NCBI RefSeq assembly: GCF_050948215.1
Contig: NC_135156.1
Coordinates: forward strand, 16,367,257 to 16,431,256
Origin: Halictus rubicundus
Lineage: Eukaryota; Arthropoda; Insecta; Hymenoptera; Halictidae
Direction of reading: 5' to 3'
DNA: 64,000 bases
Position numbers and translations under genes: made by a program. Under the pieces are notes generated by a model. The model worked only from the letters and a program-made list of their open reading frames with translations. It searched no databases and was not told the DNA's origin. Below are positions 27,101 through 39,500 of the stretch, one piece after another. Numbering within the stretch: position 1 is the stretch's first letter; each line of letters starts with the position of its first letter.

Positions 27101-27535
27101 AAAGAAACTTTGTTGAGTAATTCCACGTAGATGGATCTTCACAATCTCGACAATCCTAAATTAAAAATATTAGAACCCGTCATTTTGACGGGTCCCGTGA
27201 TCACCTAGTGTTAAGCTCCCTCTATCTTAGTCTCCGAAGTGGCCGGCGACCAATACACTGACGCACGCCATTCCACGGGCGCACAAGTGCAGGCAGAAAT
27301 TCACCGTGGCAGTGATAGTTTTTCCACGAATACTTCCACGATTTCTACGTGTCCAAAAATCATTGTCAGTTAGGGCGCAGGGACTGCAGGGACTGCAGGT
27401 TCGCCGGTGCATTCGCGGCCTCGCGAGAACGCACTGGTTCTGTTGCGGATGCAATTTTTAACGGCTTGCTCGTTCCTTTTGTCGATCGATCTCTCGAATA
27501 GGGAGACAGAGAACGAGAGAGAGAGAGGAGGGGGA

Positions 27536-27586
<51 letters not shown>

Positions 27587-30500
27587 GAGAGTAGCTGCTA
27601 CGACTGTGTCGGGGTGGGGTGCGAGGAAACGTAATCATTTGCAATCCCGCGTAGAACCGCTTTGAAACTCCACGAAGGAATTTATTAAAGTTTGACTAAG
27701 TCGCTTTACAAAGTTTCACCGGTGCACCGAGGCATCGTGGCATCGAGGCAGCGGAGCGGGAACGGTGCACGGGCTTGCGAGAGAGCTTGCGAGGAACGAG
27801 AAGAGAAGAGAAGAGACGAGAAGAGACGAGACGGCGAAGAGAAGAGAAGGAGAAGAGACGAGGGGGCTCGGTAGGAGAAGGAGATGAGGGCCCTGTGCCC
27901 GATGGGGGTTGCGAGGGGCTGCGAGGGGGTTGCGCGCGAGGCGCCGCGAGAGATCGGGGCTACGCCGCCGTGCCGGTGGGAGAGCCGGCAGAAACGAGGA
28001 GAAACGACGAGAAACGACGAGGAACGACGAGGTACGAGAAGGAACGACGAGGTACGAGAAGGATCGACGAGTTAGAGCGAGAGAGAGAGGGGGGCAGAGG
28101 AAACGGAGGGGAATCCTCTCGAAGAAGCGGGACGAGCTCTGCCGAAGGTGGAGGTTCGAGAACGAAAGCCGCGGGCGGGGGAACCGAACGCGAGATGGGA
28201 GCAGCGGGGGCTGGTGGGTAGGGGGACGGGCAAAGACGGGAAACGAAAGGTGGAGAGGGAGGGGGTGGGGGGTGGAGGCGAGGGTAGAAGAGGCATTGGC
28301 GTACGCGAAACGACGAAACGGCGAAGGGAGGCGAACGAGGTGAAGCGGCCGAGGTTGGAGGGACGGACGGAGGATAGACGGGACGTTGTGTGTAGCGGGT
28401 GGTGGGTGACGGGTGATGGGTGGTGGGTGGCAGGTGACGGGCGCAGGGCGGAGGGCGAATATAGCGGAGGGTGGAGGGCGGAGGGCGGAGGGTGGCCGAG
28501 TGGTTCGCGGTGGAGGGGGGGAGCGCGGAACGTGGTACGGGAGCAAGGGAGGGGGAGGGGGAGAAACGGGGAGAACGAGGAACCCGAGAGGAAGGGGCAA
28601 AGTTACTTTCCCAGAGAAATAAAAGTTAATGGAGTTCCCTACCTCCTCGCCCCTCGTACCTCCATCGTCTTTTTCTTCTCTCCATCTCTTCGCCCCGTCG
28701 TACAACTTTCACGAAAGTTATTATATCTTAATTTACTATTGAGCATTATCTGAAATTTCTCCTACGTTTCCGTTTCAATGCGATAGAATGCGTCAGGAGG
28801 TACAAAGAAACGGTATATCCATCGAGGCCGAAACACCACGGCCTTCCTTCCTTCCTTCCTTCCTTCCTTCCTTCCTTGGCTCGTTCGTTATCTTTTCTAT
28901 GCGTAGGCGGGCCTCGACGTAATCATGGCTGATAGATCGAAAGCCCTTTTCGATGCGATTACGTCTCATTCGAGCCCTGTGTGTTTGGCCACTATTCGAA
29001 ACCGGGGTCGTGAATCTCTGATACGAATGAATATCGACACACACTCGCTATGTTTCACGGTGGGAAGCTAATCAAAATGTGTTCGTAGCGTAGCAACCCG
29101 GTTAATTGATAACGCACCGGACGACTTAACCCCCTCGAGAACGAATACACTCGGTCGGGTTTGATTATACGAAATTCTCGGTAATCTGATTGATTATTGA
29201 CGCTACGTTAATGGAGATATCGAACGGTAAGATCTGCGTTTTCGAAGGTTTTCATGCGCATCTATAGTCCATAACAATGCTACTTTCCCCGCTCGAGGGG
29301 CGAGCACTAGATCGTTTACGAGAATCGCGAATGGCGACATAAACGGAGCAGGAACGTAGTACTACGGAGTCCCGAACGCGAGAGCGACAGTTTCGTTTTG
29401 TGTACGATCAAGAAGCTGGCGAGAACGTGTTACAATAATCCATTGACGATTGAAACTTTTTGATATTTTCCTTAGCTATTTCCAAGACCTGAGAAACAAA
29501 TACGATGCACACGTCGCATCTAATAGACTGACCTTCTGTGATCAATAAACAGCGGATCTTTACGCAAAGTAAAAATTTTCCGCATTATTTACAAGCTGGT
29601 GGGATCAAATGAAAATTGATTTTATTCCGTTGATAATTTTGATAAGGTGCGAATAATATATCGACGCTCTTAAATTCCATTTTCCTCGTAAAATTCGCAG
29701 TCCAGTAATTCATCTTGAAATATTCCTCAGTCTTTACGATGTCGGGTCCCAGGAGATAGTATAGTAGTTGGTGGTCCTAGTTACGTGCGCCAATCAAAGA
29801 CGAGGAGTCACGGTGGCCGAGAAAACGTGCGCATTTTCGGGTTTCCTCGGGCGGCAACGGCGCACCGCATGGCCAGGTGTGACTCAAGCTACCTGCGTTC
29901 AGAGCACGGCCCACGTGTTTCGGATTACCATCGAGTAATTCGGCAACGAGTTGAAGTATCGTCCGGAAAATGTATGATTAGGTCAGTGCAAAAATTCGTG
30001 CCCGATTCCGTATCAAAATACAACAAGGACTCGGCCATGAACTTTTGCACTGTCTTAATTGATGCGACACAGTAATCGCAACTCGACAATACGGCAATAG
30101 AGATTCGTACAGTGTACATTGAAGAAAGAAACAGCAGCGAACTGTACTCATCAAATTACTGATAAGTCGTTATCGCACGAGCCAGTCGAAGTAGAACCAG
30201 AATAAGATTGCACGGCCCTGAAGACTCCTAAAACTGTTCGCAATCAACCCTTTGCGCTCGAAGCTATTTTAACTTCAGAAGCCATTTCTACCAAAGACTT
30301 CCGATCTAGAATATTGGCATTCTGCATATAACTTTCTTCATTTCATACATATTAAATTGGACGCTTCGTCATACCACACATAATTTGACGCTCCAACTGT
30401 GCCTCTCAGGCACCACCGATGTGCGACCGATTAATATAAATATTCCAATCAAAATTATATTACTTCTGAGATGAATAAAGATTGTTTTGAATGACTTTAA

Positions 30501-33500
30501 TATTATTATTTATCATTGTAGCATTTAAAATCCGACACTTAGAAACTTGCAAGTCGAAGTATCATGAGAATAAGTTGGAGTTGCCGGTATATTCACAGAT
30601 TAAAAGTCGGAGCGTTAAGGGTTAATTGGAATTCGTTAAAGCGCGACTTGAGCAATGCTAAAAATGTAGTAACGAATCATTTTCATCGACGCCTCAAAGT
30701 CGTCGTTCGAGTGCAAACAGTTAACGTTTCAACCGGGGACGACAAGTATTAACCCTTTGCCCATAATTAACCCTTAATATTTTCATTTTAATCATACGAA
30801 ACCGATCCGACTTCTACATATAATATTTAAACGTTTAGTAATCCGTTGAATACAAACTTTGTAACGTAACAAATATTTTGTAATATTTCTTGTCATTTCT
30901 TTCAGAACAATGCCACAACAATTTTTAGTGGTGCTCCAGAGTCACCGCTCGAGTGCAAAGGGTTAATCTTCTTCACGATTCGACAAGCAATTTCTCCGCT
31001 CCCTATCGTGTCGCCAACATCCACGTCGGTGTAAACCGGTGTTTACGTGGATCCCGGCGAAATTGTTACATCCATTCTATTAATCTCGTTTCACGTCCTT
31101 CCGGGGGGATTAACGATTGAAAGGACACCCGGTTAAGAGGTTGATAATGCACAATTGACCCGGCTTTTGGCGATTCCGGTCTCCAGCCGGCTACGTAACG
31201 CTGCAACCTCGCTGGACGCGCAGTACCGATATCTCTCGCGCGCTTGCTATGAATAAGACCTATTCTATAATACTTGACTGTACTTTTAGCCTCTCGTCTT
31301 TGTACTACGCGTGCACACACAGAGCCCGTCACGCACGCGCGCGCGCGCACAAACACACACACACACACATCTATTGCACGTACACGATACACAGGTACAA
31401 GGAACGGCGCACGTACGCCGATATATAACGTATAATAGTATAGATGTAAATACGTATACGCGTCTACACCGATCGCTCCGCTCCATTCCATTCCATTCCA
31501 CTCCACTCCACTCTCCCTCATTTTCTTTGGCCGTTTCCCACCTCCTTCTTTTTTCTTTTTTTTTTTCATTCCCGTTCCCATTTCATATTCCCGGTTCCGT
31601 CCTCTTTCCTCTTTCCCCGTTTCCCGTTCGCCTACCCCCGTTGCGTCTCGTCCTCGTAGCGGCGCGGCGCGGCGCGGCGCGGCTCGGCGTTCCGTCTCCC
31701 GAGTCACCCCCTTCCCGCGCTTTGATTTACAGCCATAAGTTGTAATATTTGCGCCACTATTGTATGGTAATACGCGTAGCAAAAAATATGTTAATGGTTG
31801 CCATAAAGAAGATATACAGCGGTACATATGTATTCTATTTCGCGGTATGTACTTCGCGGACGTGGAACCGGAGTCCCCCCCACCCCCCACCCCCACCCCC
31901 CTCTCTTCTCGTTCTCTGCACGAGCTTCTCGGCTTTTTCGTTCGCCGACTACTCGTCTTTCCGACTTTCGGCCACCATTTTGCTTCGGTCGGTACGGAAC
32001 TCGCGCGTAGATCGACGAAACGAACGATTACAGGCTTCCTCGGGATCCGTTCGCACCGGACAGCCGCCCCTCGAAGAGACACCGGGGGATCGAGCGAGCG
32101 AGAGAAACGACGGTCAATCTCCTCGTAGATCAAATCCAATTTTCTCGGATATCGACTGCCCCCTCCCCCCCCCCCCCCACCCCGTTATATCCGCGGCCTG
32201 TTCTATCGCTGCCCGTTGATAGCAATAGCCATCGATGAAAATGCCGGTATCCGAGCACCGCGAGCACGCCGTATCGCTTCGTGAAGGTATCGGTAACCGC
32301 CTTTCGTCCTTCCTCCTCGATCCCTACCCCTTTTCCGGTAACCTCCTTCCTCCCCTCCCGCACCGTTACCCTCTCGGCCCTCCTCCTCTCTGTCTTCCAT
32401 AACTCGAACAATTCCAATAGTCGTTAATCTGTCGGAAACTTTTGGAAAACTTGCCGTTATTGCAGGTACAGGGGCGGGACTATGCAAGTCGGATCAGCGG
32501 AAAAGTAAAAAGCGAGCGAACGGCGAGAGAGGAGAACAGAGATGAGAGAAAGAGGGAGAAATGGATGAGGTGATCGGCGGGTACCGGCGAAGAAGAACCA
32601 TAGTCGCTGGTGTGCTCGCGGAGAGAGGGCTGCTACGGGGGGGCGGCGAGACGCAACGGGGGGACCGAGCCCTCGCAGGGTAGATTCCGCGCGGAGATGC
32701 GACTCGAGAAAGAGAGAGAGAGTCGATGAGAATACGGGGGAGAATACGAAGGGTGGGAACCGGTGTGCCGAGGTAAGTTAAATAAACTTGTTTAGTTTCG
32801 CGGAAACTTCTGCCCGGCCATTGTATTCGACTGCCTCGCTGCAGAGTTCGCACCAAAACTTTCGAATACGAACGAACTCGGTTCTCCGTTACGCTTTATT
32901 CGCTTGTTTTGCCAAGTCGCTACCTTACGGGTACCTACCTCTCTCTCTCTCTCTCCTCTCTCTTCTCTCTTTCTCTCTATGTGTATATTCTCTCCTCGAC
33001 GCACCTTTTCGTCCGGCCCAGCTTCGTCGATCTTCGGCCGTCGATCGAGTCGACGAATCGATACGGAAACGTTTCTCGAGCGACTTTATGCTTCCCGTCG
33101 GCAGAGTCCATAACCGTTTCGCGAGTCCCTCGACTCCCACGCTTCGTGCTATAAAACTTGACAAGGTCCGCAATTCGTTCGAAATATTGACCCCTCGGGG
33201 ACCAGGATTTTTGAGAATACCCGGAAACATTCTCTTCGGAGAACTATGTCTGAATTACTGTAGAGAAGAAGAAATGTCTAGTAATCTTTTGCTGTATGTA
33301 ATCGTTTAACCCTTTGAGGACGAACGCAAATTGGCGACATCGGGTTCCGTGTATTTAACCCTTTGCGCTCGAAGCTATTTTCGATTACAGAATTTGGACG
33401 TTTCATCTGATTTAGAATATTTTCGTCACATATGACCTTTTCCAGTTTTTCGAGATGAAATCGATTATATTGCAAGCTTGAACGCCCGGCAATTTATTAC

Positions 33501-36500
33501 CAGACTGCGAATCTTTATGAACGATAAAAATGTTCCACCCGATTTGCTACAACCTGGAGTGAAATCATTTTCTTTCTTAATACGTCTGGCAGATTGAAAA
33601 TAATGTAACAGTGTTTTTATCGCTTTAAAGTCTACCCACTTATTACGCACAAAGAGATTTAGCAATTTAGTAATTGTTTTGAATAACAGAATATTCATTT
33701 TTAGTTCCGGAGGAAACGTTGCAAACAGTGAGCTCGTAATATCGCATAGACAGAATGTAATTATCGTAGCAACGTGTGCGTCATTTATTTAATGTTTTCT
33801 GCTAGAACAGAAGAACAGACAATGCTTGTAACGTTTTAAGAAATCCTCCTCATCAAAGGGTTGAATTGTTCGTTCGGTAACTTTAGTCTGCGTTCTAGAA
33901 AAATGGTCGAAAGTTAATATTAGCAAAGGTATAGACGTTTAAATACACTATAGTAATCGAACACGGTGCAGGGATTGATCTTTTCCACTGAAACGACCAG
34001 TGTAGCTGATCACGAGTTTTTCATGCCAAATAACGAGGAGCTGCCAGTCGGGAACTATCGAGGACCGAAGTGTTTAATAATAACCAATTGTTCGACGAAC
34101 AAAACTGCCGAGTTTCTGTGTTATAGTCACTGTCCTATAAAATTCAGAAAAATGAAACTTTGTGCCTAGGCATTATTGGCTCTGCAAGCGAATTGCAGCG
34201 CAAGGGTTTGAGGACGAAAAAAGCCCTCGCGCGTGGCTTTCGTCTGTCGACTTTGTGAACGATACGCTGCTACAGTGGCTCGTTTGTTGCTTTCGCATTG
34301 AAAGCCGTGTATATTATATGCTTATATATATGTGTGTACATAACGTAACGTTTTTTAAACATTTTTAATACGAGGGCGTATAAAAATGTTACAACGTCGT
34401 TTACGCACAGACTCGCGGAGTGCCTCGGCGTATCTCTACCGCGATCTCGCTGCAGCTAAAAGGTTATATTATACGGATAGTTGTACTTCAATATAATTAT
34501 TAGACTACGCGTTTCGTGTTTACGAGGTTGAAAATCACTGAAAGGAGTTCGGGAACATCGATGCATCGTTTTCGATTAAATCGAACGTTCGTGATTTTTC
34601 GAATCGATTTTCGGAAAACACAATTTTACGGTATAGAATTCACGAGCTGCGGATTTTATGCGTTCATGATAACATCGAGCAGAGGAAACTTAAAATAGTT
34701 GAAAGATAAAGGAATTGAAGCATGACAATACATTGTTTTCAATCTACTGAAATTAGTGAAGAGAGAAAGAATTTTCTATTCGGACTCCGTTTTTTGCAAT
34801 CGATGAGAAACATTTCTATTTTGCATCAGTCGCTAGAGTAGTCATTTACAATTTTAGTAGATTGCGAATAATGTACCGGCGATATTAAAACCTCCATAAC
34901 GTTGTTTCTGTTGTTCTATACAACTCGGTCCCATAATTAATGGCACACTTTAAATCAGACCAACTTTCTCACAGAAAGATCAAACGCAGTTCATTTTTTC
35001 TGCCAAGCTAGCTGGATTTACTGTAATGAAAAATGTGGAGAAATTCCGCCAGAATTGTGAAGAAAAAAGTAGTTGCTTTTCGCAACTTTTTTATTCGGAC
35101 CCGTACCGAAGATTTAAAAAAATCTCTGTTCTAGACTAACGTAAAATTTCCCGAGTCAGAAACGATGAAAAATTCTTCTGCTCGAAGTTCACGCCATCGA
35201 TTAGGAGACCGACTGAATAGTGTAATAACTTTCAGAACACAGAGCGAAGCTGCACAAAATACAAACGACGTTATCCTAATCTCGGTGTTCCTGTTCGAGC
35301 AGGGTGCGCGCAACGCGTGAGCACAGCTAATTAGGGACGCTGTGCGCAGAACGGGCGAGATCGGGTACCATTTACGGTTACGTACTCTGACGACGAGGGG
35401 TGGGGGGACGTATAGCTCGGATTCGATCGCGATCGATTCGAGAGATCGTCGTGATCTTTCCGTCTTATCGACTCCCGAAAACCGAATTCGACTTGGATTT
35501 TGACTTCGACTTGGAATCGGATCGGGAACGAAATCGGACAAAGTGCCCTCGTCGCTAGTGTGGCAGCGGACCGAATGGCTTATTGATTTAACGAGAAAGA
35601 GAGAGATAGACAGACACGGGCAGAGAGAGGAGGAGAGGAAAAGGGAGCGAAAGAGAGAGAGAGAGAGTAGCGGAAGAGAAACAGGAGGAAACCGAGCACG
35701 GGGAAGCTCGGCGAGGTTCGAGGCAGTTAGGGGGAGGTTGGGGGTGGTTGGAGGCGGTCGAGGGTGGTCGTGGGGTCGCGAGCAGGAGATCGGGGGAGGC
35801 ATGGAGGGGCGGGGGGAGGTTAGAGGCAAGTCTGGGAGAGGGTACAGAGAGGAGATGAGTAACGCGGAATAGGCTAGGCGAAGGGGAGGGCTCGCGGGTT
35901 CGCTGGCTCGCGAGGTCGCCAGCGATGGATGGAGTAGGGTAACGCGAGGTAAGGTAGGGTAAGATAGGGTCGGGGGCCGGAGAACAAGGGAAGCGGTTGC
36001 CAATAAGGGGTCGCGTCGAGCAGAGCAGAGCAGAGCAGAGCAGAGCCGAGCCGAGCCTAGCTACGAAAACTCACGGCGCGCCGGGACCTGCCACGCCGGC
36101 AAACAGACCCGCCGAATTCGGCGAATGCCATGAAAACAAACATACAATCCTCATTGTTCAAGGCATTCGGGTGTAAACCGTATCCTGGAGGAATTATTTT
36201 TCCAACCGTTCCTGTTAACCCTTAAGTGCATAGGTAAACTAGATATTAGGAACATGGATGCATACATGGGGTCCATCGAGGACCCCGCTTACCTAATTCC
36301 TTGCTGACTTTGACTACAGCAACAATTCATTTCTGTAAACTTTCTGTAAAACGGTAAAATTTCTGTAAACTAAAAATGCCGCGGCTAAACATGTTAACAC
36401 AAAATCCAACACTGTGGTCCTTTGCGGACCCCACTCATGCATTTGAGGGTTAAACGGGGGTCGAAGACACACCTTCACTGTGTCTCGTGTCGTTGCTCCA

Positions 36501-39500
36501 GGATACGGCTTACACCCGAAAGCCTCCACAGGAAGTTCTTGTTCTTCCACAGGAAGAAAAACAGACAAGGAGCAACAATTGCTCGGCTAGATGCCCCAGC
36601 GTCATCGAGATCTCTCGATCTTTGAACACTGTACGGACGACAAGGTGTCAAGTAGGCGCGACGCGCGTTGATCTCGAGGAGGAGACGCGAAATGCGATTA
36701 TACGATCAAACCAGCTTACCTAACAGTTCTATCATAATTGTACGGAGCCGTCGTCAACCCTACGTATTCCCGAGTTCCCTGAACTCGGAGTCTCGCACCC
36801 CATGGTTTGCGGCGATACTTTTCAGAATGACGCAGGGACCAGGTTCGCAGGAAGGCCAAGGTTCAGCCGATAAGCATTGATTACGTGATTCTCGAAAATA
36901 GGTCCTCCGTCATTGCACTCCCGATCGAATGTCCGTTCTTTACGCGAGCCTCGTTCGTTGCAGCTTATCGTTACTGGAAATGGTCATTTCGTGGAGGCGT
37001 TCCCGTCGTGATTATAATCGGTCAAGGTTCGTCGAGGACGCGCGTTACGTCGCTTTCGTCCGAGCAATTTTAAAGGATCCGTTGCGTGCTCGAATATTTG
37101 CGGGCGCACCGCGACGTCCGCAAAGTAGCGTATTCGATTGGTCATTGGCCGATCAACAAGTGGCTCATGATTTTGTCAGTGGCTTTGCGACCGACTGGCC
37201 CGCTGGCCGACCCGTCGACCCGCCGACCCGTGGAACCGTAGAGCCGACCAACGGTGCGTCCGTGCGTCTGTCCACCTCCGGTTATACCCGCTACCCCGTT
37301 ACCCGTTACCCGTTACCCGTTACCCGTTACCCGTTACCCGCTTGCGGTCTACCGCTGAAACACTCGCGCCGGTACGCTCCCCGCTTCTGCGACCCTCGCC
37401 CCCCGCGCGCATTATCCGTCCATAGCGTTTCATATCGTCTCATCGGTTTCCCAATCTCGCAAAATATAGGAACCACCACGATTTTCCCGTGAGTCCCATC
37501 GATCGACCACGCGCCGATACAAGGAAATCGTTAATTTCAAGTGTCCGGTCGAGATCCCCGCTCCTGACACCCTTCGTTCGAGTATTATCAGCTCGCAGCG
37601 TGTTTCGCGATGAAGACTCGCTGACAGGTGCGTCGATCTTTTCTAGGGTATATCCTTGGGAAGTTCTGCATTTGTCGAAATTGTTATATCCGGGAGTTAC
37701 AGTGTAGATTTAACATAATGGCAGCAATAGTTGGCGATTTTCGACGAGAAAACAGGTTCCGCTCTCCGCTCCGTGTGTCCGATCCAGTTCCCCGCTTCCG
37801 CGACTCTCCCCTCGCGCGTTATGGCCGATTTATATTATCCGCGCCGATCAGACATTCTTTCACCCGTATTTTAATAACCGGGTGCCTGGTTACCCACTTT
37901 CAATTTCTTTTTATAACTTCTTTCATATGCTCGCTGGCGAATAACGAAATCCTTGCAGATTTTTACGTTTTCGCAGATTAATTTATGTTTCAGGCATGAA
38001 CAGAAAGTGTTGGAACTGTAAGCATCGTTGAAAATGTCAGCACAGTTAACGTCAAATGGACTTAAGCTGCGGATTGTTATGGAAAATAAAAATCGTTTGC
38101 TTCTATCCCAAGGGACAGGAGCCAGATTAATGTTCGATTCTCGCTTCAGTCATTTCAACAAGTCGTTAAATCATTTTAATCTCTCCACTGTTTCACAATG
38201 TACCTACTCGTTGTCGCTACAAACGCATCAAATCCGCAGTCCAATTGTTATACTGAAACGGAACCGGTCCGTGTGTCTGTGCGAATAGAGGCAATCTCAT
38301 TCTTGAAACCTTCCCCTACGCGAATTATTTGTCGCGTTTAACAACAGAATTACATACCGAGCCGTCCGTCAAAACGGAATAGATTTGTTCAGATTTGTTC
38401 TTCTAGCGAAGCTACAGAAAAGTTTCCTTGAGAAAGCCAAGAACGTGTTACCATAAAAATCCTATGAAATCTGAATATATTAAATCCCTTTTATTATTAC
38501 AGCGATTTCTCTGTATATGTCGCCAAGGCCTGGGTGATAAACGTCGCGGAATTATCCCCACTACCGCGGGGTATGTCCCGTGAGGGGCCACGGAGCTCGA
38601 GGAGGCCGAGGAGTGTAAACATAACACGAGCATGTCTCCTAAACGATACACGACGCTGGAAAGACCCGTGACATATATCGAGAATTCACTGTACAAGGTA
38701 ATCAGTCACGTTCAGGGCTCGGTGGTTCTAATGTTAACGCTGGGTTTACGGGACGCGTCAAAGTGACACGTTCTAATATCTTTAATTTACGATTATTGAG
38801 ACGATAAATTTCTTTGGGTATATGTTATTTTTCAAATGGCCAAAAATTTAGATAGACACATTCTCGTTATTTCTTATAAATCAATGTAAAATGTGTTCAC
38901 AATGTTTCGTAGCATCCTTGCGATTCGTTGAATCCCAACCGAGGCTCGCGAATCGTGGAAATCTCGTTCGGTCGAGCTCTAGTTCGTGGATACGAGTCTC
39001 GATCCTGCGAGTCTCTCGATCCTGCGAGTCTCTCGATCCTGCGAGTCTCTCGATCCTGCGAGTCTCTCGATTTCGCGACGTGTTCCTCGGGAATCGCCTA
39101 CACGTTCGTCCGTGCGGCGCGCGTGGCACACTTTCTCCGCGAAACGGCTTATCTACGCACGAAAGAGAAAGCAAACGCAATCTTTCAGCGACCACCGCTT
39201 TCTCACTCTTGCTTCTCTTTGCTCGCTCGTCGCGATCCTCGTTGTCTCGCCGAAAAAGTACCGAGGGAAAAGGAAGGGAGAGAGAGAGAGAGAGAGAGAG
39301 AAGAGAGAGAAGGATTAGACGCGAGCGAAGATGGGGAAAGTTTCTGGACTCGCGAACCAAGCCGAACGGCGATAAGCGAATTCAATTATACAGGGCGTTC
39401 CATGAATACACGTGAATCCTACCAGGAGTAAATCACTATTTACCGTTATCGCACTTTTGCAATGCTTCAGACCATTCTCAGCTTTGTTATCAATTTCGTG

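Noticed and set aside
27716..28705. 329-codon minus-strand frame
   Set aside because: P/R/S-rich product of a purine/pyrimidine-biased block; no domain and no splice context.
37293..37340. Interstitial telomeric repeat
   Set aside because: The unit is CCCGTTA/TAACGGG, not the insect TTAGG telomere unit; treated as a simple repeat.
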